Below, piece after piece: positions 45,204 through 54,195 of a DNA stretch of 64,000 nt. The notes under the pieces were generated by a model. It saw only the letters and a list, made by a program, of their open reading frames with translations, searched no databases and was not told the origin of the DNA. Made by a program: the position numbers and the translations under genes. This DNA comes from JABAAI01 sp965261955 (GTDB lineage Bacteria > Spirochaetota > Leptospiria > Leptospirales > Leptonemataceae). Position 1 is the first letter of the stretch. Each line of letters starts with the position of its first letter. The DNA lies in NCBI GenBank assembly GCA_965261955.1, contig CBDHEM010000071.1, forward strand, positions 620,001 through 684,000, in the 5' to 3' direction.

Positions 45204-46106
45204 AGTTTCAATTTATTGAAAAATATCGCTCCTCATTTCCTGTGCAGAAAATGTGCTCTTTATTCACTATTTCAAGGAGCGGTTTTAATGTTTGGGTAAA
45301 ACATAAAACAAGTAAAAGGGCTTTCGAGACACAAAAACTTGAAAATATGATTAAGGATATTTTTCATAAGTTTAAGGGTATTTATAGCTCTCCAAGGATT
45401 ACGTCAGAATTGCATGATCTGGGATGTAAGGTTTCAGAAAATAGAGTAGCTAAAGTTATGAGAAATATAGAACTTTCTGCCCAAATCAAGCCTAAATTCA
45501 AGGTTCTGACTACAAATTCAGCTCATGCTTACTCTATTTCTAAGAACCTACTAGGACAGGAATTTAATATCCTTGAACCTAATAAGGTCTGAGTTTCTGA
45601 TATCACTTACATTAAATCAGCCGTAGGTTGGTTATATCTATGTGTGATACTTGATTTATGTAGCAGAAAAATAGTTGGTTGGGCTCTTGCAGATCACATG
45701 AGAACAGAAATGGTCCTAGAAGCTTTGGCCAGAGCCGTTGCTCAAAATAAGCCCTCAAAATAAGCCCTCAAAATAAGCCCTCAAAATAAGCCTAAAGAAG
45801 GGTTTGATTTTTCATTCTGACAGGGGAAGTCAATACGCGAGTTATCAATTTAGGAGCAAGCCTGATAAATATGGATTTGTATCCAGTATGAGCCACAAAG
45901 GTAACTGCTATGATAATGCTGTTGCAGAGTCTTTTTTTGGGAGTTTGAAAATAGAGGAGGTATATAAAAATACATATCTAAATATATTTGAAGTTAGGAG
46001 AAATATTTTTGAGTATATTGAGGTATTTTATAATAGGCGTAGAAAACATTCATTTTTAGGATATAAGAGTCCTATCAAATTTGAGGAAGAATACTATGCT
46101 GCTTAA
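45200..46106 (+). pseudogene. IS3 transposase OrfB with two stops
   Basis: The DDE integrase core is readable across two interruptions: HTH_21 region GIYSSPRITSELHDLGCKVSENRVAKVM, then a TGA at 45590-45592 in the usual VW(V)SDITY position, LYLCVILDLCSRKIVGWAL, and HSDRGSQYAS and SMSHKGNCYDNAVAESFFGSLK with the last catalytic E. A 13-bp unit (CTCAAAATAAGCC) is present four times at 45741-45792; the three extra copies add 39 bp, keep the frame, and bring in a TAA. Confidence 0.85.
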
Positions 46107-46165
46107 TATGCTGCTTAATGAAAAAAAAGCTAAAAAGGACTGTACTAAATATTGGGGGAAGGTCA

Positions 46166-47176
46166 ATTGGCATTGGCACTGGATGGTGTGCGGGCGGCAC
46201 TTGTACGCGCAAAACAGCCGCCGGAATCGCGGCTCTCACCTCCACTTCGGGCTGGACGGTTAGCACTAGTGGAACCACTGGAAGCTGGAACTTTGCTACA
46301 ACGAGTCAGTTGCCCGCCGTGCTCTATAGCGGAGGTGACTGTGAAACCATCTCTGGTACGAATAACATCAACAGCAATGATGGCGATGCAAAAATACCCG
46401 ATTGTGGGGACCTTCTCCCAGGACAGCCCATTGCACGAGGGGATGTCCCAAGCTTTCCCATCATCATCAGCACCTATGCCTAACTAAAAGACATCAAGAA
46501 CGGCCTGAATAAACACTACCGCTTGGGGAATGACATCGACGCGGGGGGGGGCGACGGCCCAGCTGGAGTGAAAAGGACGCTGGTGTGACGACCTCCTGCG
46601 TCGCCTACAACGGCAGCAATGGGGCTGCAGCTAATTGTCGGGGCTTTACACCCATTGGGAATAATACAAATAAATTCACCGGTAGCTTCGATGGGGCCGG
46701 CCATAAAATCACTAATCTCTACATCAAGCGTGAGACTACGGACTACCTAGGCTTGTTTGGCTATACCGCCACTAGTGCTGAGATTAGGAATATAGGCGTG
46801 ACAGATGGCTATCTAGTGGGTGATAATTATGTCGGCGGGCTCATCAGTTATTCTCAAGGTTCTGTAAGCAACTCCTATGCCACGGGAGCTGTGATGGGGA
46901 ATAGTTCTGTCGGTTGGCTCATCGGTTGGCTCATCGGTTGGCTCATGGTAATGGTTCTGTAATAACCGGAAAGAACTACTTTGTGGATGCCTCTGATGGT
47001 AGCGATGGGCCTTGGTGCTGGATCGTGTTTGTCTTCCGTTTGTGTGCGTAAAACAGCCGCCCAAATAGCGGCCCTCACCTCCACCTCCGTCCCCGTGACA
47101 GCTCCCATTTCGGACTGGCTGGCGGGAAGCTGGAACTTTGGTACAGCGACTCAGTTTCCCGCCGTGTTATATAGTT
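46166..47176 (+). pseudogene. Broken GLUG-repeat surface protein
   Basis: Fragments in different frames: CTRKTAAGIAALTSTSGWTV with GSWNFATTSQLPAVLYSGG, then (after a frame change near 46565) FTGSFDGAGHKITNLYI, AEIRNIGVTDGYLVGDNYVGGLI and GSVSNSYATGAV, which are GLUG-type repeats of large bacterial surface proteins. A second CVRKTAAQIAALTSTS, GSWNFGTATQFPAVLYS block follows and is cut off at the IS5-like end. Three copies of CGGTTGGCTCAT (46911-46946) expand the coding repeat. GC-rich like the hsdM fragment; both may come from one foreign segment. Confidence 0.7.
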
Positions 47177-48697
47177 AAGCTTGAAAAAGGCACTATATTA
47201 AGAAAACGCCATAACCCATACTTCCTTTTTTAAGGAAAAATCAGTTAGATATTGTAGAATAAATTTAAGCATGGAAAAAGCTATGGAAAAAGCTTTTAGC
47301 AATTTTCTCATATTAAAACCAGCACCTAGTAAAACCACATACATCTTATCACCTTCCTGCGTTAAGAGGTGATTTCTTCGCACACCTCAATCATACATTA
47401 TTCATGTGACCAATGATGGATTCAATAGCTGCTCTTCTTTTCATCTACTTGCGTAAACTACGTTTCATTTTTTTCTTCTTTGCGCCAACAATGTGAATTG
47501 TTATCCCATCTTTAACTTTCGCTCCTCTATAACCTCTATCCACAAAAACTTCTTTTATGCTTAATGAATTGGGTAAAAACCTTTCTACCTGTTCTATGGG
47601 CGATCCGTATGGGCGATCCAATGGTAATGTATGCTCATCAAAAGGATTACCGTGTTTTGCCATCGCGCCTAAAACAAAGTTACCTTGACTACTTGTTACG
47701 CAACTCGCCTTGCATCCAAATTCATACTTCTTATGCGTTTTTCCTTTAGAGATGCATTCTACTACCGGTGCATGTAAACTATAAACTTTATTTTTGCTAT
47801 CCCTGTTTTGATCGCAAAGACGGTGAAGAAGACACAAAGAAGATTCATAATTTTTATATAAATCCATAGAATGCAATTTACGCTCTACATCCCGTAAAAC
47901 ACGGCCAAAATAGGTTTTTAAGCTCTTTAGCTCACGCCTTGCAAGTCTGTATTTACGTCCTCTAAAAAGTATCGGCTCTGCATTCATAATGACCTTTTAG
48001 ATAAACGAGAATAACTTTGGCGAAGATGAATATCGTAAATCTTTAAAATATAGTTTACCATCTTACCATCTGTTGGATATGTAATGGCTTTCTCCTGAAC
48101 TGTTGTATCTACATTTACTTTTTGGACATGATGTCTACGCAGTAATTTATTAGAAAGAGCACAACGAATTGTTTCTTCCAAAAGCTTTTCCATCCCTTTA
48201 GATTTTATACGCTTACGCCATCTGCTTAATGTGCTGTGATCACAAGGAGCTTCCTGCTGGAATTCTTGGCATCCGCAAAAGTATTGCCAATAGATATTTT
48301 GAACCCATTTATCTAAAACAGTTTCATCACTTTCATTAAATGTGGCTTTTAAGTAATGCAGTCCTACCATCAAGCGGGTTGACTTGGCTGGGCGGCCGGT
48401 GTCAGGACAATAGAGTTTACCAAATTCAGTATCAAACTTTTTCCAATCTATTTTCTGAGCTAAACGAAATAAGGGCTCATTATGATTGAGCATACCTTCC
48501 AAATTCGTCTTAAACAAGTCTCTTTGATAATCATTTTTTTTTTGAGCTAGCATAGGGAAGCTCTGAAAAAGAATACTCGAAAAACACAAGCTTTTGAACA
48601 CCTTTTCGCAAAACCTTGCGATTATGGGTACTACTTTTTACTTCAGAATAGCTTATAAATGCGAAATATCCATAGTATTCTGGTTTTTCAAGGCTGA
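47175..48697 (-). mobile_element. IS5-like element (full length, inactive)
   Basis: The inverted ends are TCAGCCTTGAAAAAC (at 48697, minus strand) and TTAAGCTTGAAAAAGG (at 47175). It carries one transposase, broken by frameshifts. It is the parent form of the remnant at 12254 and of the four spacer fragments in the array at 13599-16196. Terminal similarity is short and imperfect. Confidence 0.75.
47200..48601 (-). pseudogene. IS5-like transposase, frameshifted
   Basis: The first frame (48601-47984) has the DUF772-type N-terminus: YCPDTGRPAKSTRLMVGLHYLKATF, WVQNIYWQYFCGCQEFQ and STLSRWRKRI, up to LRQSYSRLSKRSL. It then shifts to the frame 47987-47445: RKYRLARRELKSLKTYFGRVLRDVERKL, KVYSLHAPVVECISKGKTHKKYEFGCK and VFVDRGYRGAKV with the DDE aspartate, and ends KKKMKRSLRK with a stop. 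The final part (RAAIESIIGHM) lies in a third frame with stops. It belongs to the IS5/IS1182-like DDE group; it cannot make active enzyme. Confidence 0.85.
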
Positions 48698-48774
48698 ATA
48701 TATACTCACCCATGATCTGACAAAAGTTGCATATTCAAAATAATATAAAATAATTTTCTACTTGCCTGTCTAGG

Positions 48775-48817
48775 GTGTTGAAGTCATCGTCATTTAAAAT
48801 GACGATGACTTCAACAC
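48775..48817. promoter_or_regulatory. 43-bp perfect palindrome at the start of the HpcH/HpaI gene
   Basis: Arms of 21 bp (48775-48795 and 48797-48817) match perfectly around a single central A. The ATG at 48799 and the alternative ATG at 48805 lie inside the right arm, and a possible GTG start is the first base of the left arm. As RNA it would hide the start codon; as DNA it could be a cruciform or a two-fold protein site. It is not followed by a T-run. Confidence 0.75.
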
Positions 48818-49809
48818 GCATACATCCCCGCGATGCACTTTTTTCCGGGGAAAAAGAATTCCCAATTATACCTTGTTGCGAGCATTTTGCCGGTAATGAA
48901 AAAATGATACGAAAGGCTTTCTCTTTCCAAAACGAAGAAACAGGAAAGGGGCCTGTATTCGATATCACGCAAGACTGCGAAGACGGAGCAGCACAAGGAG
49001 AAGAAAGAGAACATGCTGAAATGATTGTAAAGCTTACAAACTCTGAAGAAAACGCACATAAAATGGCAGGTGTTCGCATACATGACTACACAAATCCTCA
49101 TTGGAAACAAGATACTGAAATTTTGGTCAAAGGCTGTGGAGATAAACTTGCCTATATAACAATACCAAAACCAACGACTGGTTATCAAGTTAAAGAAATG
49201 ATTGAGTACATCCAGAATATAGTGCAAAAGTCTGGTTTAAATCGTGAAATTCCTATTCATGTTTTAATCGAGACACACGGTGCTCTTCGTGACGTAGAAT
49301 TTATTGCACAATTACCTTGGATGCAAGTTCTAGATTTTGGTTTAATGGATTTCGTCTCTGGTCACTTTGGTGCGATTCCTCTTTCAAATATGAAAAGTCC
49401 CGGTCAGTTTGACCATGAGCTTCTTCGTCGAGCCAAGAGTACACTCACGGCGACGGCTTTAGCAAACGGCATTATCCCTGCTCATAATGTAACGCTAGAT
49501 TTGAAAAACTATGAACAAACGCGATCCGATGCCCAGCGTGCTCGTTTTGATTTTGGTTTCTTACGCATGTGGTCTATTTATCCTACACAAATAGATGCTA
49601 TTTTAGATGCGATGAAACCCGATCATTCAGAAGTAGAGAAGGGAGTCCAGGTTCTTATCCAGGCTCAAGATGCAAGCTGGGGCCCTATACAACATGACAA
49701 TGAACTGCATGATAGAGCAACTTATCGTGGTTTTTGGACAATTGTACAACGCGCTCGAGTTTCCGGTATTGATGTGGGAGTTGAAGCTAAAAAACGTTGG
49801 TTTTCTTAA
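48799..49809 (+). CDS. HpcH/HpaI-type aldolase, citrate lyase beta/malyl-CoA lyase-like
   Basis: About 336 residues. Family marks: a conserved acidic metal ligand in DITQDCEDGAAQGEE, the R of GVRIHDYTNPHW, and IHVLIETHGALRDVEFIAQLPWMQVLDFG with the second acidic ligand. These proteins cleave or form C-C bonds of short acyl-CoA thioesters such as malyl- or citramalyl-CoA; the substrate is not clear. Start choice is not easy: ATG 48799, ATG 48805 or GTG 48775 all lie in a perfect 43-bp palindrome, and no Shine-Dalgarno is visible. The gene points toward the next, minus-strand gene, with 13 bp between stops. Confidence 0.85.
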   Translation: MTMTSTRIHPRDALFSGEKEFPIIPCCEHFAGNEKMIRKAFSFQNEETGKGPVFDITQDCEDGAAQGEEREHAEMIVKLTNSEENAHKMAGVRIHDYTNPHWKQDTEILVKGCGDKLAYITIPKPTTGYQVKEMIEYIQNIVQKSGLNREIPIHVLIETHGALRDVEFIAQLPWMQVLDFGLMDFVSGHFGAIPLSNMKSPGQFDHELLRRAKSTLTATALANGIIPAHNVTLDLKNYEQTRSDAQRARFDFGFLRMWSIYPTQIDAILDAMKPDHSEVEKGVQVLIQAQDASWGPIQHDNELHDRATYRGFWTIVQRARVSGIDVGVEAKKRWFS

Positions 49810-49822
49810 CCTTAGAACTTCT

Positions 49823-50749
49823 TTAGCTTTCTTTTTTCTTTGGGGTTGCGGATGCTATCACACCGGTGGTGATTAGATGTTCAAAAGCTTTTGAACCGGG
49901 TTTTGCAGTATTTCGTTCCATTCTTCGAACAACTAGACAAAGTTTTTGGTACACATCCGTCATAAGATTTATCCAACTTTCTTCTGCTTTTTCCCCTACT
50001 TTACGAAAGTTTTTTGATTTTGGGAGAGCTCTTTCTATAGAGTCAATGGTATATTTGATACCAACCGTATACACAGAACGATGAGAGCGAAGATAATAAA
50101 GTTTTCTCAATATGATAATTAGTGGTTCTTTGATGTTTGTATAGTAAATTTTAGATCCTACGGAGTTTGCACTAACTAAAATAGAGGCCTCTTCTTTTTG
50201 GTAAATATTAACAGATCGTTTTAACAAAGGTAAAAACATCGGTTGCCTTGCTTTCAATAGGGGAAGAAGCCTTTGCACCATCTCTTTATCTTTTACAAGT
50301 AGCTCACGCGCAAACAATCGGATATTTACACAGTGATCTCGTAAATCTTTCGCTAAATCAGTTACAAAATTAGAGTTTACTTTTTGTCCAAAAAAATCAC
50401 ATACACCTGCCAGCCTACCCCTAGTCCGTAATTGCATAAGTGAAAGGAAATCACTTGTTTCATTTTTTCCCTGTGCTACAAATTTCTGTTGATGGCTTGG
50501 CTTTGGAGTCTGTTTATCAAAAACAGCTTGTCGTTTTGCATTTTTAGAGCGTTCTTTTGCAATGGTCTCGCTTATTTTTTTATCATCTATACGCTTGGCT
50601 TTCGTTTCCTTTTTTTCCTTTAGGGAGTGTTCTTCAAGTATTTCTCCACCAATACCCTTAAAGCGTCCCAAGACTGTGTTACGCTCATCTTTGGAGAGAT
50701 CCTTTATGCGTATATTCTTCCGGGTATTATCAAATTCAAATTTTTCCAT
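49823..50749 (-). CDS. Hypothetical protein, basic and helical
   Basis: About 308 residues, not recognised. The first 90 residues are highly charged and probably disordered (ETKAKRIDDKKISETIAKERSKNAKRQ). The rest is helical, with FFGQKVNSNFVTDLAKDLRDHCVNIRLFARELLVKDKEM and a C-terminal KYTIDSIERALPKSKNF...VRRMERN part. No signal peptide or membrane helix. I chose the ATG at 50749; a TTG at 50764 would add five residues. It lies 30 bp after hldD on the same strand. Confidence 0.6.
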   Translation of the reverse strand: MEKFEFDNTRKNIRIKDLSKDERNTVLGRFKGIGGEILEEHSLKEKKETKAKRIDDKKISETIAKERSKNAKRQAVFDKQTPKPSHQQKFVAQGKNETSDFLSLMQLRTRGRLAGVCDFFGQKVNSNFVTDLAKDLRDHCVNIRLFARELLVKDKEMVQRLLPLLKARQPMFLPLLKRSVNIYQKEEASILVSANSVGSKIYYTNIKEPLIIILRKLYYLRSHRSVYTVGIKYTIDSIERALPKSKNFRKVGEKAEESWINLMTDVYQKLCLVVRRMERNTAKPGSKAFEHLITTGVIASATPKKKES

Positions 50750-50779
50750 ACTCAAATTCTGCAATTATCCAAACATAGA

Positions 50780-51790
50780 TCAGGCATGTGCTTTCCCTGC
50801 CAATAAATAGCGAGTGACATAATCAAAAACTGTTTCTGATAAAGAAGGGACATTTTCTGTGTAGCCATGACTTTGTAAGCGTTCTATAGAAGCACAAGTA
50901 TAATATTGGTACTTAGAACGAATAGTAACGGGCATTTCAATAAATTGGATGCGTTTCTTTTTTTTCATTGCTCCAAAAATAGCCTGAGCAAGTTCCAGCC
51001 AAGTATTGGCTCGACCACTCCCTACATTGAAAAGCCCTGTGGCCTCTCTGTTCTCGATAGCTAAATGTACCGTCATTTTGGCAGCGTCGGCTACGTACAA
51101 AAAATCTCGTTCTTGTTCACCGTGGGCATAATCAGGTAGATAGCTTTTGAATAACTGTAAACGCCCCGTTGCTTGAATTTGCTCATATGCTTTCAGGACT
51201 AAAGAACGCATATCTCCTTTATGATATTCATTAGGTCCAAATACATTAAAGTACTTTATACCGGCAAGGGATGGTTGAAAATTTCTTTCGTTAGCCCATA
51301 AATCAAAAATATGTTTGGAATACCCGTAGCCGTTTAATGGGCGCAAAGAAAGAATTTGCTCATTATCATCTTTAAAACCTAAATTCCCATCCCCATAAGT
51401 AGCAGCACTAGAAGCATAGATCATTCGAATTTTCTTCTTTTCGGTAAATCGAGCGAGTTGTATGGAATAACGATAGTTATTAGTCATAAGATAAGTTGCA
51501 TCTGTTTCTACCGTAGAACTCTGTGCACCAAGATGAATAATAGTAGAGATTTCATCTAGCTCTTCAGATGAACCACCATTTAATTTTTTTTCGATGCAGG
51601 ATAAAAAATCATCTTTTTCCATATAACGAGAAAAGCGAAGGGACCGTAAATTCATCCATTTATTAGAAACTCCTAGATGATCCACAAGAAGAAGCTTAGA
51701 AAAACCTCTAGTATTCAGCTCACGAGCGACAGCACTCCCTATTAGCCCTGCTGCTCCAGTTATTACGATCATTCCTTTTGTTGACATACT
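50780..51790 (-). CDS. hldD: ADP-glycero-manno-heptose 6-epimerase-like protein
   Basis: About 337 residues from the ATG at 51790; the frame is open to an ATG at 51850, which would add 20 residues not expected here. It is a short-chain epimerase: MIVITGAAGLIGSAVARELN (NAD(P) loop), YASSAATYGDG, the catalytic YGYSKHIFDLWA, KYFNVFGPNEYHKGDMRSLV, and FKSYLPDYAHGEQERDFLYV. The last two are signatures of HldD, which makes ADP-L-glycero-D-manno-heptose for the LPS inner core. It supports a Gram-negative envelope. Followed on the same strand by an unknown gene. Confidence 0.85.
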   Translation of the reverse strand, partial: SMSTKGMIVITGAAGLIGSAVARELNTRGFSKLLLVDHLGVSNKWMNLRSLRFSRYMEKDDFLSCIEKKLNGGSSEELDEISTIIHLGAQSSTVETDATYLMTNNYRYSIQLARFTEKKKIRMIYASSAATYGDGNLGFKDDNEQILSLRPLNGYGYSKHIFDLWANERNFQPSLAGIKYFNVFGPNEYHKGDMRSLVLKAYEQIQATGRLQLFKSYLPDYAHGEQERDFLYVADAAKMTVHLAIENREATGLFNVGSGRANTWLELAQAIFGAMKKKKRIQFIEMPVTIRSKYQYYTCASIERLQSHGYTENVPSLSETVFDYVTRYLLAGKAHA

Positions 51791-51948
51791 ATTGATAGAC
51801 CTCAAACTACATTTAGAAGATTGATCGAATGTGTAAAATTCACTTCCCATGTTGTCTATGAAATAAAAAATGTGATACTCATAAAACTTGAATGTTTATT
51901 GTGTCAACTCACCTGTCCTTTATGAAAAGCTAGGAGCACGCTAAAATT

Positions 51949-52851
51949 ATGGCAAAAATCATTTCTATTATAAATTATAAGGGGGGCGTTGGGAAAACTA
52001 CAATCACACTACAATTAGGAATTGGATTATCAACCCTCTATCGAAAAAAAGTGCTTATAGTGGACCTAGACCCACAATGTAGCCTTTCTCTCTCCACTGT
52101 TGATGAATATTATTGGTCTGATTGGATAGAAAGACAAGGTTCTTTCGTGAATTTAATTGCCTCTTTCTGTGCAGGAAAACCAACTTGGTTGAACCCCGGT
52201 TGGATCATTACAAATGCCCTAAATCGAACCTGGGACAACATGCCGGGAACGACACCTAATCTAGACCTACTACCATCACATCTAGACTTACCTGACTATG
52301 AAATGCAGCTAATGAGTAAACGAGCTGGCTTCATAACATCTGAAAAGGATTTCTACCTCCAGCGTCATCTACTTTTACGAGAATCTTTTCAATCTCTGCG
52401 TGATAAATATGATTATATTCTTTTTGACTGTCCGCCCAATATTTATCTTATCGCACGTAATGCCATACTAGCTAGCGACTATTTTCTTGTACCGACCATT
52501 CCAGATTTTATTTCTTGCTATGGCATACCATTTATTTTAGCACATATCAATAAAATGCAAGACGACATTCGTGAAAAAAACCTTCCTACCAAAGTTCGTT
52601 TTTTGGGAATACTACGAAATCGTGTTAAGCAAATCGCAGGGAAACTTGTGCGTGAACATGCCGTCCAAAGCCAACAACTTAAAGATGAATATAAAAATCT
52701 ATTATTAGATACAATGATAATGGATCGTATTGGAGTGGCAGAACTCCTAGGATCTCGCAGGAATTTATACGAAGATAAAAGTGAAAAGGTTGCTGAAGTC
52801 AAAAAAGACTTTACTGAGATGACAAAATCCATATATAAATTAACCCTTTAG
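51949..52851 (+). CDS. ParA-family ATPase
   Basis: 300 residues. The deviant Walker A is KGGVGKTT (11-18), preceded by IISIINY; Walker A' is LIVDLDPQCSLSLST; Walker B is YILFDCPPNIYL. These are marks of ParA/Soj ATPases used in chromosome, plasmid or protein-complex partitioning. There is no ParB-like gene or parS-like repeats near it. A TlyA-like methyltransferase gene follows after 14 bp, so the pair shares a transcript. The role could be chromosome segregation or positioning of another cargo. Confidence 0.87.
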   Translation: MAKIISIINYKGGVGKTTITLQLGIGLSTLYRKKVLIVDLDPQCSLSLSTVDEYYWSDWIERQGSFVNLIASFCAGKPTWLNPGWIITNALNRTWDNMPGTTPNLDLLPSHLDLPDYEMQLMSKRAGFITSEKDFYLQRHLLLRESFQSLRDKYDYILFDCPPNIYLIARNAILASDYFLVPTIPDFISCYGIPFILAHINKMQDDIREKNLPTKVRFLGILRNRVKQIAGKLVREHAVQSQQLKDEYKNLLLDTMIMDRIGVAELLGSRRNLYEDKSEKVAEVKKDFTEMTKSIYKLTL

Positions 52852-52865
52852 TGAATTTTTGATAT

Positions 52866-53483
52866 ATGAAATCTCCCTACCCTAGTCGGGCGGCTTATAA
52901 GTTAAAAAATGGTATAGATTTTTTTCGTAAAGATCATTTGATTAGCTTGGAAGATAGAGTTTGTATGGATTTCGGTTGTGCCCATGGGGGCTTTTCTCAA
53001 GTCCTTCTAGAGGAAGGTGCTAGACGTGTTTATGCCGTAGATGTTACTTATGGCATGCTAGATTATAAATTGCGAATAGACAAACGAATTATCACTCTGG
53101 AAAGGCACAACCTACGCAATGTCGCCACCGATTGGCTAAAACAAGAGGATGTTGCTTTTTTGCAAGAAACAAAGGAAACAAATAAACTCTTTGTGACCTC
53201 TGATGCTTCTTTTATCTCTGCTCAAACAGTCTTAACAAGTTTAGAAAAATTTCGAAGAGACTATGCAATCAGACTAGAAGCTCTTATTTTAATTAAGCCC
53301 CAATTTGAATCTTCAAAAGAAACAGACCACGGTATCATACGAAGCCCTAAACTTAGGGAAAAAATAGTCGCTAGCGTAGAAAAAAAAGCAAAACAAATTG
53401 GGTTTTCGATTTTAGGGAAAACACCCGTTCTACCAAGAGGTATCCATGGCAATCAAGAGTATATGTTGTATGTTCACTTTTAG
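52866..53483 (+). CDS. TlyA/FtsJ-like rRNA methyltransferase, S4 domain missing
   Basis: 205 residues. YPSRAAYKLKNGIDFFRKD precedes the SAM site DFGCAHGGFSQVLLEEGARRVYAVDV, then TYGMLDYKLRIDKRIITLERHNLRNV, and LILIKPQFE, the order seen in TlyA 2'-O-methyltransferases (16S/23S rRNA). TlyA has an N-terminal S4 RNA-binding domain of about 60 residues; here the chain starts directly at the methyltransferase part, so RNA recognition must differ. It is co-transcribed with the ParA gene upstream. I cannot say whether its target is rRNA. Confidence 0.75.
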   Translation: MKSPYPSRAAYKLKNGIDFFRKDHLISLEDRVCMDFGCAHGGFSQVLLEEGARRVYAVDVTYGMLDYKLRIDKRIITLERHNLRNVATDWLKQEDVAFLQETKETNKLFVTSDASFISAQTVLTSLEKFRRDYAIRLEALILIKPQFESSKETDHGIIRSPKLREKIVASVEKKAKQIGFSILGKTPVLPRGIHGNQEYMLYVHF

Positions 53484-53513
53484 AAGAAAATAATTCTGTT
53501 TTATTCGGGTATA

Positions 53514-54191
53514 TTATAAATAAAATTCTAGACCCGCAACCAGACCCTCAGCGTGGCACTCCCAAACATTTTTTTCATTTTGGCCACGCTCTATCTCCAG
53601 TGTGATTGTTGGTATTTTACGTTCCCAACCTGCATAACTGCCTAAACTACCGGGCGTAGGATAACCTATGTCTGATTTTGCAATCAGTCCGTTTTTTTGC
53701 GACATTGCAAAAGCTAAATTTTCACAAAGCCCATTAAAGTTTACCATGGGCCTCTCATAAGAATGTAAAGAAATGATTAGATGTGGCTTTATTTTTTTTA
53801 TCAGTTTTACTGTTATTTTAGATTCAATTTCACTATTTGCCTTTGGTCCTGGATAATAACGCACATTTTCGAAGTTTCCTTGCCAATCCTTGGATGGTAG
53901 ATTTCTGTTCAAATCAATATTATTATGATTAGTTCGTCTCAAATTTTTACACCCATCAGGATTTAAACGAGCACAAGCATAAAGTTTAATTTCTGGTCGT
54001 AGGTGAAGTTTTCGTTCCTTCAACTGAGCAATGAATTTTTCGGCAAGAAGAAAACCTTCACTTTCATCTCCATGTACTCCACCTATAAGTAAGGCCCTAA
54101 AGCGACCTTCACCATGAGAGTACATAATAATTTTTTGACCGGTACTAGTCCACGCCAGACATCTTTCTTTATAAGAATTTGGTAACTTCAT
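53514..54191 (-). CDS. M14-family zinc carboxypeptidase-like protein
   Basis: 225 residues. The zinc-binding GGVHGDESEG carries the HxxE pair (H40, E43), and SLHSYERP later gives the third ligand. DLNRNLPSKDW is the substrate-carboxylate motif and ITLEIERG holds the catalytic glutamate. This short form resembles MpaA-type murein tripeptide amidases, which cut cell-wall peptides in recycling. No signal peptide, so it is cytoplasmic. It lies 4 bp downstream of pabBC on the same strand. Confidence 0.82.
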   Translation of the reverse strand: MKLPNSYKERCLAWTSTGQKIIMYSHGEGRFRALLIGGVHGDESEGFLLAEKFIAQLKERKLHLRPEIKLYACARLNPDGCKNLRRTNHNNIDLNRNLPSKDWQGNFENVRYYPGPKANSEIESKITVKLIKKIKPHLIISLHSYERPMVNFNGLCENLAFAMSQKNGLIAKSDIGYPTPGSLGSYAGWERKIPTITLEIERGQNEKNVWECHAEGLVAGLEFYL

Positions 54192-54195
54192 ATTT

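Larger units (their letters stand above)
44853..46165 (+). mobile_element. IS3-family element, inactive
   Basis: Bounded by inverted ends TGACCTTCCCCCAA (44853) and TTGGGGGAAGGTCA (46152-46165); with imperfect matches the repeat extends to ACAGTCC inside. It has the IS3 layout of orfA and overlapping orfB (ATGA at 45200). The flanks are an hsdM fragment on the left and a GLUG-protein fragment on the right, and they do not show a clear direct target repeat, so the insertion site has been rearranged since. Confidence 0.85.

Noticed and set aside
48775..48817. Intrinsic terminator
   Set aside because: Perfect palindrome but no T-run on either side, and it includes the start codon of the downstream gene.
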